NCBI GenBank assembly: GCA_900073065.1
Contig: FJOG01000023.1
Coordinates: forward strand, 934,179-998,178
Length of the DNA stretch: 64,000 bases
DNA from: Phialocephala subalpina
Taxonomy: Eukaryota > Ascomycota > Leotiomycetes > Helotiales > Mollisiaceae
Direction: 5' to 3'
Shown here one piece after another: positions 11,741 through 23,877 of this stretch; within the stretch, counting starts at the first letter, position 1, and each line of letters begins with the position of its first letter. The notes below the pieces were generated by a model. That model saw only the letters and a list, made by a program, of their open reading frames with translations. It ran no database searches and was not told the DNA's origin. Made by a program: the position numbers and the translations under genes.

Positions 11741-12154
11741 TTATGGCGGCCTCGATCCCTTCCCCTCGCTACTCGAACTCTCCACTGGCCTCGAAGTTGG
11801 CGTACTTGATTTTGACAAGGGCGTACTCGAGCTCTTAAACCCCAAAATCTCCCCAATGATCCCCGGCGGTTTCGGCACCGGACACTCCCTCTTACTCTTC
11901 CTCACTCTCTCCATATCTCCAGCCTCAACCTCATCCCCGCTCTCTTCCACCATGGCACTCTCCTCCTTCACATCCGAGCATTTCCTCCTCCGTCTCCTTT
12001 TCCCCTGCGGTGGCGTCCCATCATCTGCATACGCAACCCTTGGAGCTGGACATGGCAATGCATGCGGCAACGCGACGACGAAAAAGCTGGCGAAGAGTGT
12101 GGTTGCGAATAAGGAGGACGTGAGTCGACTTCGGGGATGGAGATGTGGTGGCAT
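11741..12154 (-). CDS. Small membrane-anchored protein of unknown function
   Basis: A single-exon frame of 137 residues starting at the ATG at 12154. A basic N-terminus (MPPHLHPRSR) precedes one hydrophobic segment (about residues 13-32, LFATTLFASFFVVALPHALP). This is consistent with a mitochondrial-type presequence/anchor or a signal anchor. A CPAPR motif, then an arginine run (KRRRRRK), an acidic middle and a CPVPKPPGIIGEILGF box follow. The C-terminal 30 residues are Ser/Pro-rich and probably disordered. The paired CPxPx boxes around a charged core look constrained rather than random, which is why I call it real. I cannot name the family. The frame extends upstream to 12232 but the added residues look like leader. 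It is divergent from PPG1 and shares an upstream region with it. Confidence 0.6.
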   Translation of the reverse strand: MPPHLHPRSRLTSSLFATTLFASFFVVALPHALPCPAPRVAYADDGTPPQGKRRRRRKCSDVKEESAMVEESGDEVEAGDMERVRKSKRECPVPKPPGIIGEILGFKSSSTPLSKSSTPTSRPVESSSSEGKGSRPP

Positions 12155-12730
12155 TGTCCCTTTTTTCTGGGCAAGCTTGGGACTCGTCGCGGAGGAATTA
12201 ATGCTGTGATTGACGTGGTTAGTAAAGATCAATTGACTGCAGAGAAGGAAAATTTACCTATCGTTGCATGAGGGAGGGGTTGTGAGGCACGAATTCGAGC
12301 TGAGGTTGAAGTGGCATGTTACTTTTGGAGCTCGAGGTACAAATCTAATCTAGCTAGCGTATTTTACTAGCGTGATCTGCTAGCTTGGCTCACTCGCGGT
12401 TTATCGATGTTCAAGGCTGGGGAAGATAACAAATTTAACATCGATGCACACGACTCGACATCTCGGAGGAACGAATTTACGATTTTGAACTGGGGCTTTC
12501 ATTACATCTTGTTTATGATCTGGCGCGCATACTGTGTTCTTCAACGAGACCTAGGGAAGCATTTCACACCAACTGCGATCACCAAGCAGATGCCCGCCAC
12601 CTGCGAATGCGCCTGAAGCTTTCTTGCATCTGTATCTCGCCTCGAGCACGCGCAGATTACGGCAGATAGGCCTAAGAGAGGTCATATTCGATTCTACTTA
12701 TTTTTGTGGTTCTAGAGAAGGGTAGTCAGG
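12155..12730. other. Divergent promoter region
   Basis: This separates the small membrane-protein gene from PPG1, transcribed in opposite directions. It presumably holds both promoters. There are several repeated GCTAGC/CTAGCG-like words near 12350-12385, but nothing I can assign. Confidence 0.45.
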
Positions 12731-14134
12731 ATGAGCGACCTCGACAAGTAATGCTTTCATCCCATCTACCAGGCCATTTTGCTAAAGAGACACAGGGCAA
12801 TTGCGCAGCTGCGAGCCTGCCGTCCTATCCCCGAAGCACAAGTCAGAGAATTATGCCATAAGGCGAGAGAGCTGTTGATTGAGGAGGGCAACGTGGTGAC
12901 TGTGACTGCGCCAGTGACGGTATGGAACGGCTTCGATTATGTCGAGATGCGGAGCTGATGGGAACCTTGCAGATATGCGGTGATATTCATGGACAATTCC
13001 ACGATTTGATGGAGCTTTTCAGAGTTGGTGGTGACGTTCCAGATACAAATTACCTATTCATGGGTAAGCCTCCTCCAGATTACGATGGAGATTGAGCTAA
13101 CAGTAGCAGGCGACTTTGTTGATCGCGGTTTCTATTCTCTCGAGTCCTTCCTTCTCCTCCTTTGCCTAAAAGTACGATACCCAGACCGAATGACCCTGAT
13201 ACGAGGAAACCACGAATCCAGACAAATTACGACCGTTTATGGCTTTTACGATGAATGTCTACGAAAATACGGAAGCGCGAACGTCTGGCGTTATTGCTGC
13301 GAAGTCTTCGATTATCTCGCACTTGGTGCCATAGTCCTGGGTGCCTCGAATACCCTCGAGCCATCTTCAGTCGATTCGGACCAGGAAGGCAGTTTTCGAT
13401 CGACACAAGAATACATTGATGCCGATACAGAAATTGAGGTGCTGAATTCTAGTGGCGGATTCGTCAGTAGGGTAGCTCGACAGAAACCAAAAGTCTTCAC
13501 TACGAAGGGATCGTCGCCAGCAAAGACAGGACCACCAGGGACAGGGGCTTCGAGTTTCAGCAAAGGAACGGCGGGAAATTCCACCGGAGCAGTTCTGTGT
13601 GTACACGGTGGCTTGTCACCGTTGATCGATACGGTAGACAAAATCAGGTTGCTGGATCGGAAGCAAGAGGTACCACACGAAGGAGCGATGTGTGATCTTC
13701 TCTGGTCAGATCCAGATGAGATTGATGGATGGGGTCTCTCACCACGAGGAGCAGGGTTCTTATTCGGATCGGACATCGTTAAGACCTTTAATCATACCAA
13801 CGACTTATCTCTGATTGCGAGAGCACATCAGCTGGTCATGGAGGGTTTCAAGGAGATGTTCGACAACAGTATTGTTACGGTATGGTCGGCGCCAAATTAC
13901 TGCTACAGATGTGGAAATGTAGCAGCAATAATGGAGCTTAACGAAGATGGAAGTGGTGATGGAATGATACCAAGAAGTAACGGCGAAGTGAACAGAAGTG
14001 ATGGAGGGATTGTGAAGGAGAAGGAGAAAGTGCTTCTCAATGGTCCTGCGAGGCGGTACAGAGTGTTCCAGGCCGCACCACAGGATTCGAGAGGTATGCC
14101 AGCGAAGAAACCGGTTGCTGATTACTTTTTGTAG
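12731..14134 (+). CDS. PPG1: Serine/threonine protein phosphatase, PP2A-like Ppg1
   Basis: Four exons (12731-12747, 12796-12919, 12973-13063, 13110-14134) encode 418 residues in phase. The first intron is taken as 48 bases, ending in CACAG after a CTAA branch-like box; this yields [20 protein letters not shown], which matches the phosphatase N-terminus. All metal-binding and catalytic motifs are present: GDIHGQ (50-55), GDFVDRG (78-84), RGNHE (109-113), the later HGG, and the [11 protein letters not shown] loop. The C-terminus ends DYFL, the PP2A-type tail. Ppg1 is a catalytic subunit acting in glycogen metabolism and, with Far-complex partners, in mitophagy control in yeast. An insert of about 85 Ser/Thr/Gly-rich residues between the core strands (about 150-235) makes it longer than PP2A catalytic subunits near 310 residues. 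Identity is strong; regulation is not visible. Confidence 0.92.
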
Positions 14135-15312
14135 TTATGTTTTGATGATAGCTGGCGAGGTGGGCATAGCGCTGTGGCGTTACATAGAGGCTGTATAATA
14201 TCATCCAGACCAGAAGCCATGAAAGCACATTTTGCACTGTATTGCTTGGAACATGGATGTTAGTCATACAGTAAAATCAGCTTTATATTGGTTGGGCTGT
14301 AGAGCCCACTTCTCGTCATCCAGAGTACGGAATTGTATGTGTTCAGTGTCTCCAAAGCGCCAACCGGATTTCACGTAGAAAACGGCGAAGAATAGTACAT
14401 TCACCGAAGTCCAATGTCCCAAATAAGTCGGACATCCAAAAGGTTTTGTTGCATATCTGGTCGTACAGTCGCAATTTGCAAGCCAAAATTAGATTTCAAT
14501 ACCCTCACAGTCCTCCCACTACAACTATTAAGTCAGTCTCTTATTCAAGTCATCAAAAGCTTCCCAATGGTCTTCAGATCCTCTTTTTGCGATAGCTAAA
14601 TTATCTTACCTTTTGTTATTAAGATATTAATTTATTGTGCTTGAGCTTGAGTCGATGTGGAGACCTGAGGTCCTGAGTCTCTGAGGTTGAGGTTGAAGGT
14701 GAGCGTGTAAAGTAGTGAAGTCGCCCAAGTATGGACCGTGACATGATATGATTGCAATTCTTGAAGCATCACAAGACATATCACGTCTCTTTGCTCTCTC
14801 TTCGAGAGTTGTCAACACTTTTGTCAATAAGATTGTATGTTCACAGTTGAGTTGGTCGATTGTTGGGAGCGAGCACGTAGAATTTCCTGACAGGTCGAAG
14901 TCACAGAGTAGGCCAGCTGTGGAGCTACCTCGCGACCCCACTACCTATCTGACCTGGAATTCACATTCAGAGCAGCTCCTACTGTGGAAGGAGCGCCAGA
15001 CTTCAGTTCAAACATCGGCTCTCGCGAATTCGGTTAGCGGTGTTAAGCGAGCTTGAAAAGGGGAAGGGGCCCAGAGGTGCAACTTCCTCCTCATATGAGA
15101 CTTTGGAAATTCAGCAAACGTCATTCATCCCATTATGGTCACAGAATCTGATGAGCAGATTGGGAATCTGAACGTCGATTTTTCATTACAAATACTGAAA
15201 TGTCTCTCGATGCTGCTAAACTAATAACCAATCAAGAAGCTAATCATACAAATTCGAATAAAGAACACACATTCCATGATACTTGGCTCTTTCTCCTCCT
15301 CCAACCGGTTAT
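14135..15312. other. Convergent intergenic region
   Basis: Region between the 3' ends of PPG1 and the giant coiled-coil gene. Open frames of about 100 codons overlap on both strands, with no motif. I see no gene here. Confidence 0.5.
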
Positions 15313-18300
15313 CTAGAGCTCGGCACCTCCATTACTCTGTGGTATTCGCCTTGGACCACTTTGTTGAAGATTGGTTAACACAAGATCCCACCTCCCCTGG
15401 TCATAGATCCTCTGGTTTACCTCCGCCCATCTATCTCTTTGCATCGTTGGGTCTTGGTTTGGCACAGTGTCCTGGATATCATCTCTGGTGATAGTATTCA
15501 TCCAAGTATTGAGCATAGCCTTTACGTCTACGAACCCGTCTTGCCACGCAATCCTGTACGCCTCTGTGTCAGGGTTCAACCCGGCTTCAATACATCGAGC
15601 CTGAATTGCTTGAAGCACAGCATCTCGCATCCCTATTCTCAACGCACGGATTTGGGCAACACCAATGTTAGATAAAACACCATCGCCCCTCTGCGTCCGT
15701 CTTGGTATCAACCCTGTAGGAGCAAAACCACCCTTCGGAGGCTGGTCTCCTGAACGCGAGCCTGTGTCGGGCTGTGTTTGCGGTGGTCCTTTGCCTGGAA
15801 TTTTCTGGAAAGGCTCGGTTGTGATCTCGTCCAACTTCCAGTCTATGAGCCACTCATCCTGAGTCTGGTTTTTCGTAGCCAGGAATCCACCAATTGATTG
15901 ATTGACGCTTTCGGCTTGTAAGAATAGGGAATTCAATGCTAGGTTTTGTGCAGTCTCCAACGCTAGTAGGGCCTCTGCTTGGTTCTTTATCTGCGATATC
16001 TGCGATGGCACAGTCGGAGCTGCGGGAGTAGTGAAGGTGGGAGATGCTTTGATAGGAGAAGTACCAGACTCTTGTTTGATGATAATGGTGGGAGAAGTTT
16101 TAGGTTGAAGTTTGATTGTGGGAGATATGACAGATTGTTTGATGACAGGGCTCGTTGGGTTTGGGGGTATAACAACACGTGGCGGAATGATGGGTGCGGG
16201 TGCAGTGTTGGTTTGATTCCGTCTTGCGGTTTCCTCTTTGGCACGCTTCAGCTCGTCCGCCTTTTGCTTCGCTTCTGCTTCGCTTTGCTTCTGTGCATCA
16301 CTTCGAGCCTGCGCGGCCTCGTATCTCAGTCGGCGGGCCTCTTGGTCTTCTTCTGCTTTCGATTTGGGTTTAATCTTGTTTGCTTCGATCTCGGCTGTCT
16401 TCCTCGCTGCTTCGCGTTCTGTCAATTCTCTCAGCGCACGACATTTGATCGCCTCCCGAATTTTGTCTTCATTAGCCTTGCGAGCAGCCTCCTTCTTGGC
16501 TTTTTCGTTGAGTTCATGATTGGGATCGAGCCACTCCTTCGCTTCATCGAGAACCTTTCTATATTCGACATCAGATATCGGGTCTGGAGGTGCCATCGCC
16601 GGGTCTCCTCGAGCCGCCCTTGCTGCATTGACTTGGGCAAGCAAGGCAGCTTGCTGCTGAAGCTCAACCTGCCTGTCGGCGATTCGCTGCTGCTTAGCAG
16701 CTTCAATTTCAGCTGGCGCGAATGTTTTACTTTCGTTGTTCGCCTTCGCCTTTGCCGCTTGTGCGATGTACGTGAGTTTGGTCGCCTCATCCAGCACAAG
16801 GTTCCTGCGCTGCTCAGCTTTGGCTTTCTGCTCCTCGCCATCTTTGTACTGCTGTTGAGCCTTAGCTAGATTCGAGTTGGCATCACGAATGCTCTGCTCG
16901 AGCCTTGTTCTTGTCCTTTTCGTTTCCTCCTGTCTCTCCTCATGTTCAATTTGTCTCTTCTTCCTATTGACCATCGTGACCGCGTTGTACGCCGCTCTCT
17001 TGGCCTGCTCTGCTGCCCTCTTCCTCGCTTCGTGTCTGGTGATGAGTGCTCGCTGCTGCTTACAGACTTGTCGTTTTTTGGTGGGCCAAGTGTTCTTCGC
17101 CGCGTTCTGTGCGTCGATTTCTGGATGTGCTTGTTCTTTCGAGCCTGGCCACAGTCCCTGCTCTTTCATTGGCTCTATCAATTTGCTTAGGGCCCTGAGC
17201 TGAGCGACCTGTTGTTGGGAAGCATCGACGAGGCCAACTACAGTCTCTCGGAGAGGCGCAGCCCTGGTATGAAGCCATTCCAGCTCGAGGTTTTCCGTTT
17301 TGAAAAGCTCGGGCGCCTTGAACTGTCCCATGTTGCAAGGAGGTCCAATATCACTCGAAAAGCAAATTTCGACAGGAGCGTGAATGTCATCAACTGAAAA
17401 CATCTGGTTAGTCTTAATGTCTTATAAGGAAGGGGTAAATACCTAGACTCTCGCCACTGCCAGCTTTCCCACCACCGCAATTGACATTGCCTCCACATCC
17501 GGGTTGCTCTGCATTCTTCCACTCATCCCATTGGTCATCGTCCTCTTCATCATTTCCAGATTGCTCTCTGTCTATTCGACCCTTGATGATCTTGTTCCAA
17601 ATCTGACCAGCATTCAACCCCAACTTCTCCCACCCAGGAATTCGTCTCAGCATCCGCCAGTGAGAAGACCAATCCATCTGATCGTCACCCTTGCCCCAAT
17701 CGCGACCAGCGAGACCCCACCAGAACGACACTTGTCCGCCTTCTGTCTCAATGACTGCGAAATCTGGCAATGGACCGGCAATTTGTCCTTTCTTGACTTC
17801 GGCGCCGTTGATGATCAATGTTCCGCCGTGGAGGTTCGTAGCGAAATATCTGGCTTTGAGATCTTCCTCATTTAGAAGTTCCTTCTTCCATGGGCTGTCA
17901 TCGAGAGGGAGGCATTTGTCATTTTCTCGTGCGCCGTCTGGCTGTGGCCATCTTCGAGGCGGAACATCTCTAAGTTTCTCTTGCTCTGGAGTGACCCAAT
18001 ATGGATCAGTCTCTTTCATGACTGAGTACTCTTTCAATCTATTGCTCCAGGGAAAGTCGAATTCTGTCTCCCTTTCATTCGGTGGCAAGGCTGGCTTTAT
18101 GTATTCGTCTCCGAAGGGCTGGCCTGTTAATGGATTTATTCTCCAGCAACGACGAATATCCAAGGGGAAGAAATCATGACGAGGAGGATCTTCAAGGCTG
18201 ATATTCCCGTATAGGAGTTTGATGCGAGCTTCATGCTCATCCAAGGTCTCTAGTTCAGGTGAGTCGGGACGAGTAGGCATATTGAAGATTGTGCTTGTGA

Positions 18301-20729
18301 CACCATCCCAGACCTTCTCTTTGCGGTAGGTGATATGAGATTTGCCCTCATTGTCGACGAGCTCGTTCCTGATGTATTTATTGACAGGACGCAAACACTG
18401 TGATTGTTAGTAATACAACTCGAATACAAGAGAACCGAGGGATATTTACCGGGTAGGGACTCCTCCCACAATCCACACCACCATCAAGCTCCAAATCCGT
18501 CTCCGGCACCCACGGCTCATCCAAATCGATCCTCAACGTCTTCTCTCCCACCCGCCTCGGTCTCCAAACACTATTCTGAAAAGCATCATACCATTCAGGA
18601 TAACTACCATCCTCATTCATCGCCGGCTCAACATATTCAGACATCAATTTCAACGGAAGGAATCCAGCTGCTGCACCATCGGGACCTCTTTTAGGAGGAG
18701 CCAATCCAGCATTGAGATGTGCGTCTTCTTTGCTGTTGCCGCTAGAGGAATCGGAATTTTCGCCTACGGTATAGTTCACGTTGTCTTGGGAATCTTCGTC
18801 GTGACCATGATCCTGATCACACTCGTCACCGTAAATATCGTCGTCTGCATCGCCTAGGGCTCGTTGTTCATAGTCCATTTCATCCATCTCTTCATCCTCA
18901 TACTCGAACCCATCGTCCTCGTAGTCTTCATACGCAACTGCGTCCTCGAACTCCTCATCCGAGACGGCGTCGTCCATATCCTCATCACTTACCTCTTCAA
19001 CAGGTGCGGGTGGACCGAACCTAAAGTCAGCTAAGGCGGGATGGCCATTGCCATGTGCTGGACTCTGGAATGTCTGAGTCTGAGCTGGATGGCCGGTGCC
19101 GTGTGCTGGACTTTGCCAGGTTTGAATTGGATGTCCGTTACTATGTGTGGCGCTTTGAAATTGTCCAGTTGGGTTTGTCTTCTTCTTCGGACTTTTCTTT
19201 GGGCTCTTACTCGGAGCGACACCGGTCATTGGTGTATCCAAGTGCTGCCACATTGCAGCAACTGTGTTTTTCATTCCTTTCTCGTACTCAAGCCAATCGT
19301 TGTTCATAATCGTGGCTAGATTCCCTGGGTTCACGGCGTCCCATCTTGTCTTCAAACCGGAGAGCCATTCATTGTACTTATTGGAATCCTTTGTACCGAA
19401 GACTTCGAAGTCATGTGGGTCGGTTGGTGGTGTGACTGCGGCGGTTGTTGTTGGGATTGTCCAGCCAGGTGGAAGTTTATTATGGATAGGAGGAACGTTC
19501 TTGACGATTTGTGATTTCTTGTACACAGGGTCGTCGATTTCCAGCCATTGAGGGATGGAGATTGTTTTCATGACATCTACTTCTTCGAATGCGTCGCCGT
19601 ATGTTTTCTCTTCATATTGCTCTACCTCTCGAATTTCGACCCTGTCTCGGTTTTCTGTCAGGATTTCTGTCTCGCCAGTAGGAACCAAGTCGTAGCCGTT
19701 GGCGATCCAGAGTTTGGGTCGTTTGTTGACGTATTTGCCCTCTGCATCTCTGGCTGTGGAGTCTGGTATACCACCTGCTTTTCTCGCTGCAGCCAATTCC
19801 TTCCATGACATGAGAGGGATGAGGATGATTCTCTCTTGTTGAATGTCGACGTTGTCGAGATGTTTGTCGATTCGCTTGACGCGAACGACCTCTTCCTTCG
19901 TACTTAGAGGCTCCATTTCTTCGGCGCTGTTCTCGGTCTCGGTTGGTGTCCAGTCGACTTTGGATTGCCTTCTGTTGACAAGATCCTTCCAAGTATCCAA
20001 CGTCTTCCAAGGGCCATTCTCACGAACAAGTCGTGTCTCATCGAAGTCTACGAACTTTGGTTCCTTTCGATAGATATCCACCTTGTCGCCTGCCTTCTGA
20101 TCCACAAGTTTCGTCACCCATTTAGATCTCATTTGAACCTTAACCTCCGGATTAGGATTATTCCTCCTAACTTTCTCCCCACTGGGAACCTTAATCTTCT
20201 TGACCCGAAACGGATGCTTAACCCACATCCTTCCCGGCTTAGCATCCTTCCCAGGCCCAGGCTTCTCCTTCGAAAACTCCCTCCGATAAACAACTTGTCC
20301 CTTATTCCCAATCCTGTCATCCCCACAATCGCTACTTGGCGTTCTAGCTCTCCTAAACCGCCTCCTCCTCTTCTTCTCGTTCACTTTATCCATGATCTTT
20401 TTGAGACGTTCATATTCGCTCTTGATCCAAGTAGGACATTCTCGTCCTTCGATGTAGTGATTGTTCCATAGATCCCAGGCTCGTTTCCAGGTCTCCCATA
20501 TCTCGACTCCGTGCTTGGAGGTGTCGGGGATTACGCCGTTGGGACCGCAGCCGGTAAGGAACTCTTTTAGTTCGCGGATGGTTTGGGGGGCGAGATTGGG
20601 TGCCAGGGGTGAGGGGATCTTGGTTTCGGGGATGTTGATGATTTGAGGTGCGCCGAAGGGTTTGATGGCGTCTCGGACAGCTGGTGCGGTGAGGAAGGGT
20701 GAGAAGTCGAATGTTGACGTCCCGGCCAT
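15313..20729 (-). CDS. Very large protein of unknown function with acidic and coiled-coil regions
   Basis: Three exons, 20729-18450, 18397-17443 and 17393-15313, join in phase to 1771 residues. The first ATG in frame (20729) is used; the upstream extension lacks an ATG. Residues 1-530 are mixed globular, K/R-rich and full of Trp/Pro (RRRRFRRARTP basic patch near 135). Residues about 527-567 carry three copies of a short repeat, consensus QSPAHGNGHPxQT. Residues about 576-625 are strongly acidic (Asp/Glu/Tyr). Exon 2 encodes a Trp-rich segment without stops. Residues about 1110-1480 in exon 3 are a long K/E/A/R coiled coil with heptad spacing. A Pro/Thr/Ile-rich linker (IKQSVISPTIKLQPKTSPT) follows, then a compact C-terminal domain. 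There is no signal peptide, membrane span or recognised enzyme motif. A scaffold or nuclear role fits composition but is inference only. Gene structure is well supported; function is unknown. Confidence 0.75.
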
Positions 20730-21401
20730 CGTGACGGTTTTGAGCAAAACGCTCGAGCTGAAATGACTGTGATTCCTTCAAGCAAGTGACGGTGACTTCA
20801 TACGAGTAAACCCGAAAAAATGCGCAAAGGAGGTACGGAAATGAAGGCAGGGACGAGGTTGTGTTTACAATGGACGAAAGCAGACGTGAGGAATGGAAAA
20901 TATGTGGCTGGAATGCTGAAATATTCTGGCTCTCGCTCTATTGAATTTCCACTTGGAACGCCCTTGACCATGCAGAACCTCGTTCACCATAGCAATCACA
21001 TTGCAGAATCGGTATCTCTGAGCTCCAACCTATTCCATTCAACTCGGAGGTAGATACTCCATCATCATGTTATACACAACGGTCATCAAACATGATGCTT
21101 AACCCCTCTGGAATGCAGCCCAAGACATATTACAAGAATTTAAGAACGCCAATTGAGTGGTTTCCTCCGGAAATACTTCAGATAGCCGCCTAGCGCCAGG
21201 ACCAGAAAATATTGGAACACAGGAATGCGAATTTCGCTTTTAACTTCATCAATCATTTGGCCGTTTCTTGTCTCCATTTCTGCAGATATCTTGCGTGCTC
21301 ACGACGCTTTTCGACTCGACCAACCCTTAGCCGGCTCTCCTTGGATATATTGATCAGTGACTCGGAATTACTATCGTAGACGGTTTGATAGCCTGTGGTT
21401 G
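20730..21401. other. Intergenic region
   Basis: Between the giant gene and the 3' end of the bZIP gene on the same strand; it should contain the giant gene's promoter. No feature is visible. Confidence 0.45.
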
Positions 21402-22425
21402 TTATAATCCGACTCCAGAATAGCGATCCATCACATCAAACACCCTCATATTATCCACATCGCAGTCCATGCCGGGTAGGCAACCAAGATCCGCTCGCAC
21501 GGCACTGGGGTCCGACGAGCCAGCCATCGTTACAATCATGTCCGTCGCATAATTGCAATTATTGACGTTAGGATTCTGAGGATGTGATATATATATATGG
21601 AAGACCTCTGTGTCCCTGGGCCGCTGTGGGGCAGCAAATGCTTCTGTGCGTGACTTTGATGTGATAAATAGGAGCTCGACGAGGAAAGTTGAGGGTCAAA
21701 GTCGAACATATGATGTTGACTCTGGTGTGAAGCATTCGAGGCTGGACTTCGAGGCATTTGAGTAGGCGTAAGTCGTGGATGATGCGGTATCGAATGGCTC
21801 GAGGCATGGCCGTGGTTCACGCTGCTGGTTCGACTTGCGCTGCTCGTACCCGGAGTCATGACTTGATGTGCTGATATTGCAGCCTTTCCTCCCATCCCTA
21901 GCTGTTGCAATGACCCAGTCTTGGCCGTATTTTGTTGTGTGTATATAGGGTCCCATAGAGATTGCACAGTGGTTACACTGGCCGAACTATCTCGACTGCC
22001 TCCGCCTCCGCCAATTTGCGGATTGTTTCCATCGGTGCAGCACGTTTTGCGCATTTGTAAGAGTTGTTCCAGTAATTGTACAGCGCCGCTACTGTTCGTG
22101 TATGGGGCATCTAGCGGAGAGGTCTGTAAATATGAATCGACGGTATCGTCGTCTACACCATGCTGCGCGAGGAGCCCTCTTAATTTCTTGTTTTCATCCG
22201 CCACCCGTCGTGCTGCCATCTGGATTTCGGACGAGGCCTCGATGCCTTGTAATTCGCATTGTCGCAATCGCGCTTCGAGCTCCTGCAGATATTCTTTCCG
22301 TCGGGCCCGGGACCTGCTCGAATCAGCTCAATACTATCCTGATAACAAACTGGACATCACCTTCTCTGATTATCACGGATGCGCGCGAGGTTGGCTTTCT
22401 CCTTGGCAGAATTAGCAGAAGTCAT
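21402..22425 (-). CDS. bZIP transcription factor with C-terminal frame break
   Basis: Exon 1 (22425-22361) and exon 2 (from 22313) join in phase through a GT-AG intron that interrupts the basic region. The basic motif reads RIRDNQRRSRARRKEY, followed by a leucine-zipper-like helix (LQELEARLRQCEL onward). The middle is Ser/His/Gln-rich. After codon 260 the frame meets an (AT)6 run at 21587-21598. In the standing frame translation ends at 21536. In the frame reached by loss of one AT unit, it continues HPQNPNVNNCNYATDM, then MAGSSDPSAVRADLGC and ends at 21402. That C-terminal block looks conserved (NCN-ATDMI, AVRADLGC, VMDRYS) and is typical of a Pezizomycotina bZIP group. So the true protein is probably about 327 residues. 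No canonical intron restores the frame. Target genes are unknown. Confidence 0.8.
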
Positions 22426-23343
22426 GGTGAGAATTGTCTTAAATGTGCTGTACGGGGGTGAAGGCCAGAAGGTGAAGGAGGGGAGGAGAGCGCAAATGGC
22501 TGTGGAGCTAGAGTGATAGCAGGCTCGCCAATGGGGGATGCGACCCCAAAAACCATGAAAAGATAAACGAAACGAGAACGGCTTCCGTACCGAAGGTGTA
22601 CTCATCCTGGATGACGAAGCAGGACTCCGTTCCCCGACAAACACTGAAATATTTGGCCCAAGACCGTACTCGTATCGATATCCAAGGGCGAATTCAGTCG
22701 GGAATCCAGGAATCCACTTTCGAGGAAGTTCGAGTCGACAACCGATGTTTTCAATGGCGAGGGAGTGCTGGTGTGTTCGCGGTTGAAACACCCTTATTTT
22801 AGGGACTTTATGGGGAGATATCGCGCCAAGATTGGTGGTAGCTTTCACCAAGGCGGCTGCATGCACGACCCGGTTTCTCCTGGGGTTCTGGAGAGGCCCC
22901 GCGATTCAGTCTCTCAGGTCAATCGCCTGTTGGGATCCTGGAAGGGGAATGTCCGTGTTGGAGACTTGGCGAAGCTGTTGATGGACAGGAAGAGACGAAG
23001 ATGGCCTTCTGCGATGCAGTCGTCGACTTGGCGTAGGGCAAGATGAGAATTTTCCTTTGTTTCCGGACGTCTCTGCTGACAGACAGAAGGAGAATACTTA
23101 AGGTGAAGAGGTGGGAGCGTTTCTGGATCAACTCCGTTTCGAGGCGGCTTTCCTTGCAGCTGTGCTTTTTCTCGGAACCTTCCCCTTCCCTCCTTTAGTC
23201 TAAAGTCTAGGGTGCCACTCAGGTGGGAATATTGCGGATATAAGGTGATGTGTGGCTCTTGAGGTCGGCGATTAAATGATATCAAGACAGGATGACTGAA
23301 TATGGGAGCAGAGTGGAGGCTCCAAAAGTACCAGCAAGTGAGG

Positions 23344-23399
23344 AGAGTCAAGAGTCAAGAGTGCAGAGTGAAGAGCGAAGAGTGAGGAGTAAAGAGTCA
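23344..23399. repeat. Heptamer tandem repeat, 8 copies
   Basis: Eight head-to-tail copies of a 7-base unit, consensus AGAGTSA, fill these 56 bases. The first two and the last copies are AGAGTCA; the others differ by one or two bases. It lies in noncoding sequence. Confidence 0.85.
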
Positions 23400-23823
23400 G
23401 TCGACATTGTTCATTTCATGAGCCCTCTCTACTTATCCAGATGCTCCTTCCTAGCAGAACGGCTTCCAAGTTCCCCAGCGTGAGGCTTCATTGGGCCTAG
23501 AGCCCCCTTCCTCTAACCAAGCCCCTCCAATCAGGCGAGGGGTATTACAGAGCAGCACAGTTTTCGTCAAATTAAGCTCATCCGGCCCCCCATGCACGTC
23601 CATCCCAGACTGTCCCGAACTATTTCCCGCTGGCAGGGAGCCTTCAATTATCGGATCACCCTAGACCTGCCTGCTGTACTGTATCAAGCTCTGTTCCAGA
23701 CCGACCCAGGCCTATCGACTCAGCCGCCATGAGCTCACATGGAGAGATGACCGCGATCGGACTGAATCTGAAGATTACTTTTGTATCAATTCTGGTGAAG
23801 GCTGACGGCGTACAGCAGCAAGA

Positions 23824-23877
23824 CGCAAGCCAACGCAAGCCAGAACAAGCCAGAACAAGCCAGAAGGAAGCCAGAAG
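23824..23877. repeat. Short tandem repeat of CAAGCCAGAA units
   Basis: Four to five degenerate copies of a unit of about 10 bases (CAAGCCAGAA) run in tandem, with the first copy CGCAAGCCAA and the last preceded by GG. Noncoding. Confidence 0.8.

Noticed and set aside
12748..12772. 25-base intron in PPG1
   Set aside because: Too short for fungal introns; the 48-base alternative ending at 12795 restores the expected N-terminus.
15979..16869. 296-codon + strand frame
   Set aside because: Antisense shadow of the giant gene's coiled-coil exon.
21576..21607. Short GT-AG intron across the AT run of the bZIP gene
   Set aside because: About 30 bases long, and it would leave the standing frame unchanged instead of restoring the conserved C-terminus.
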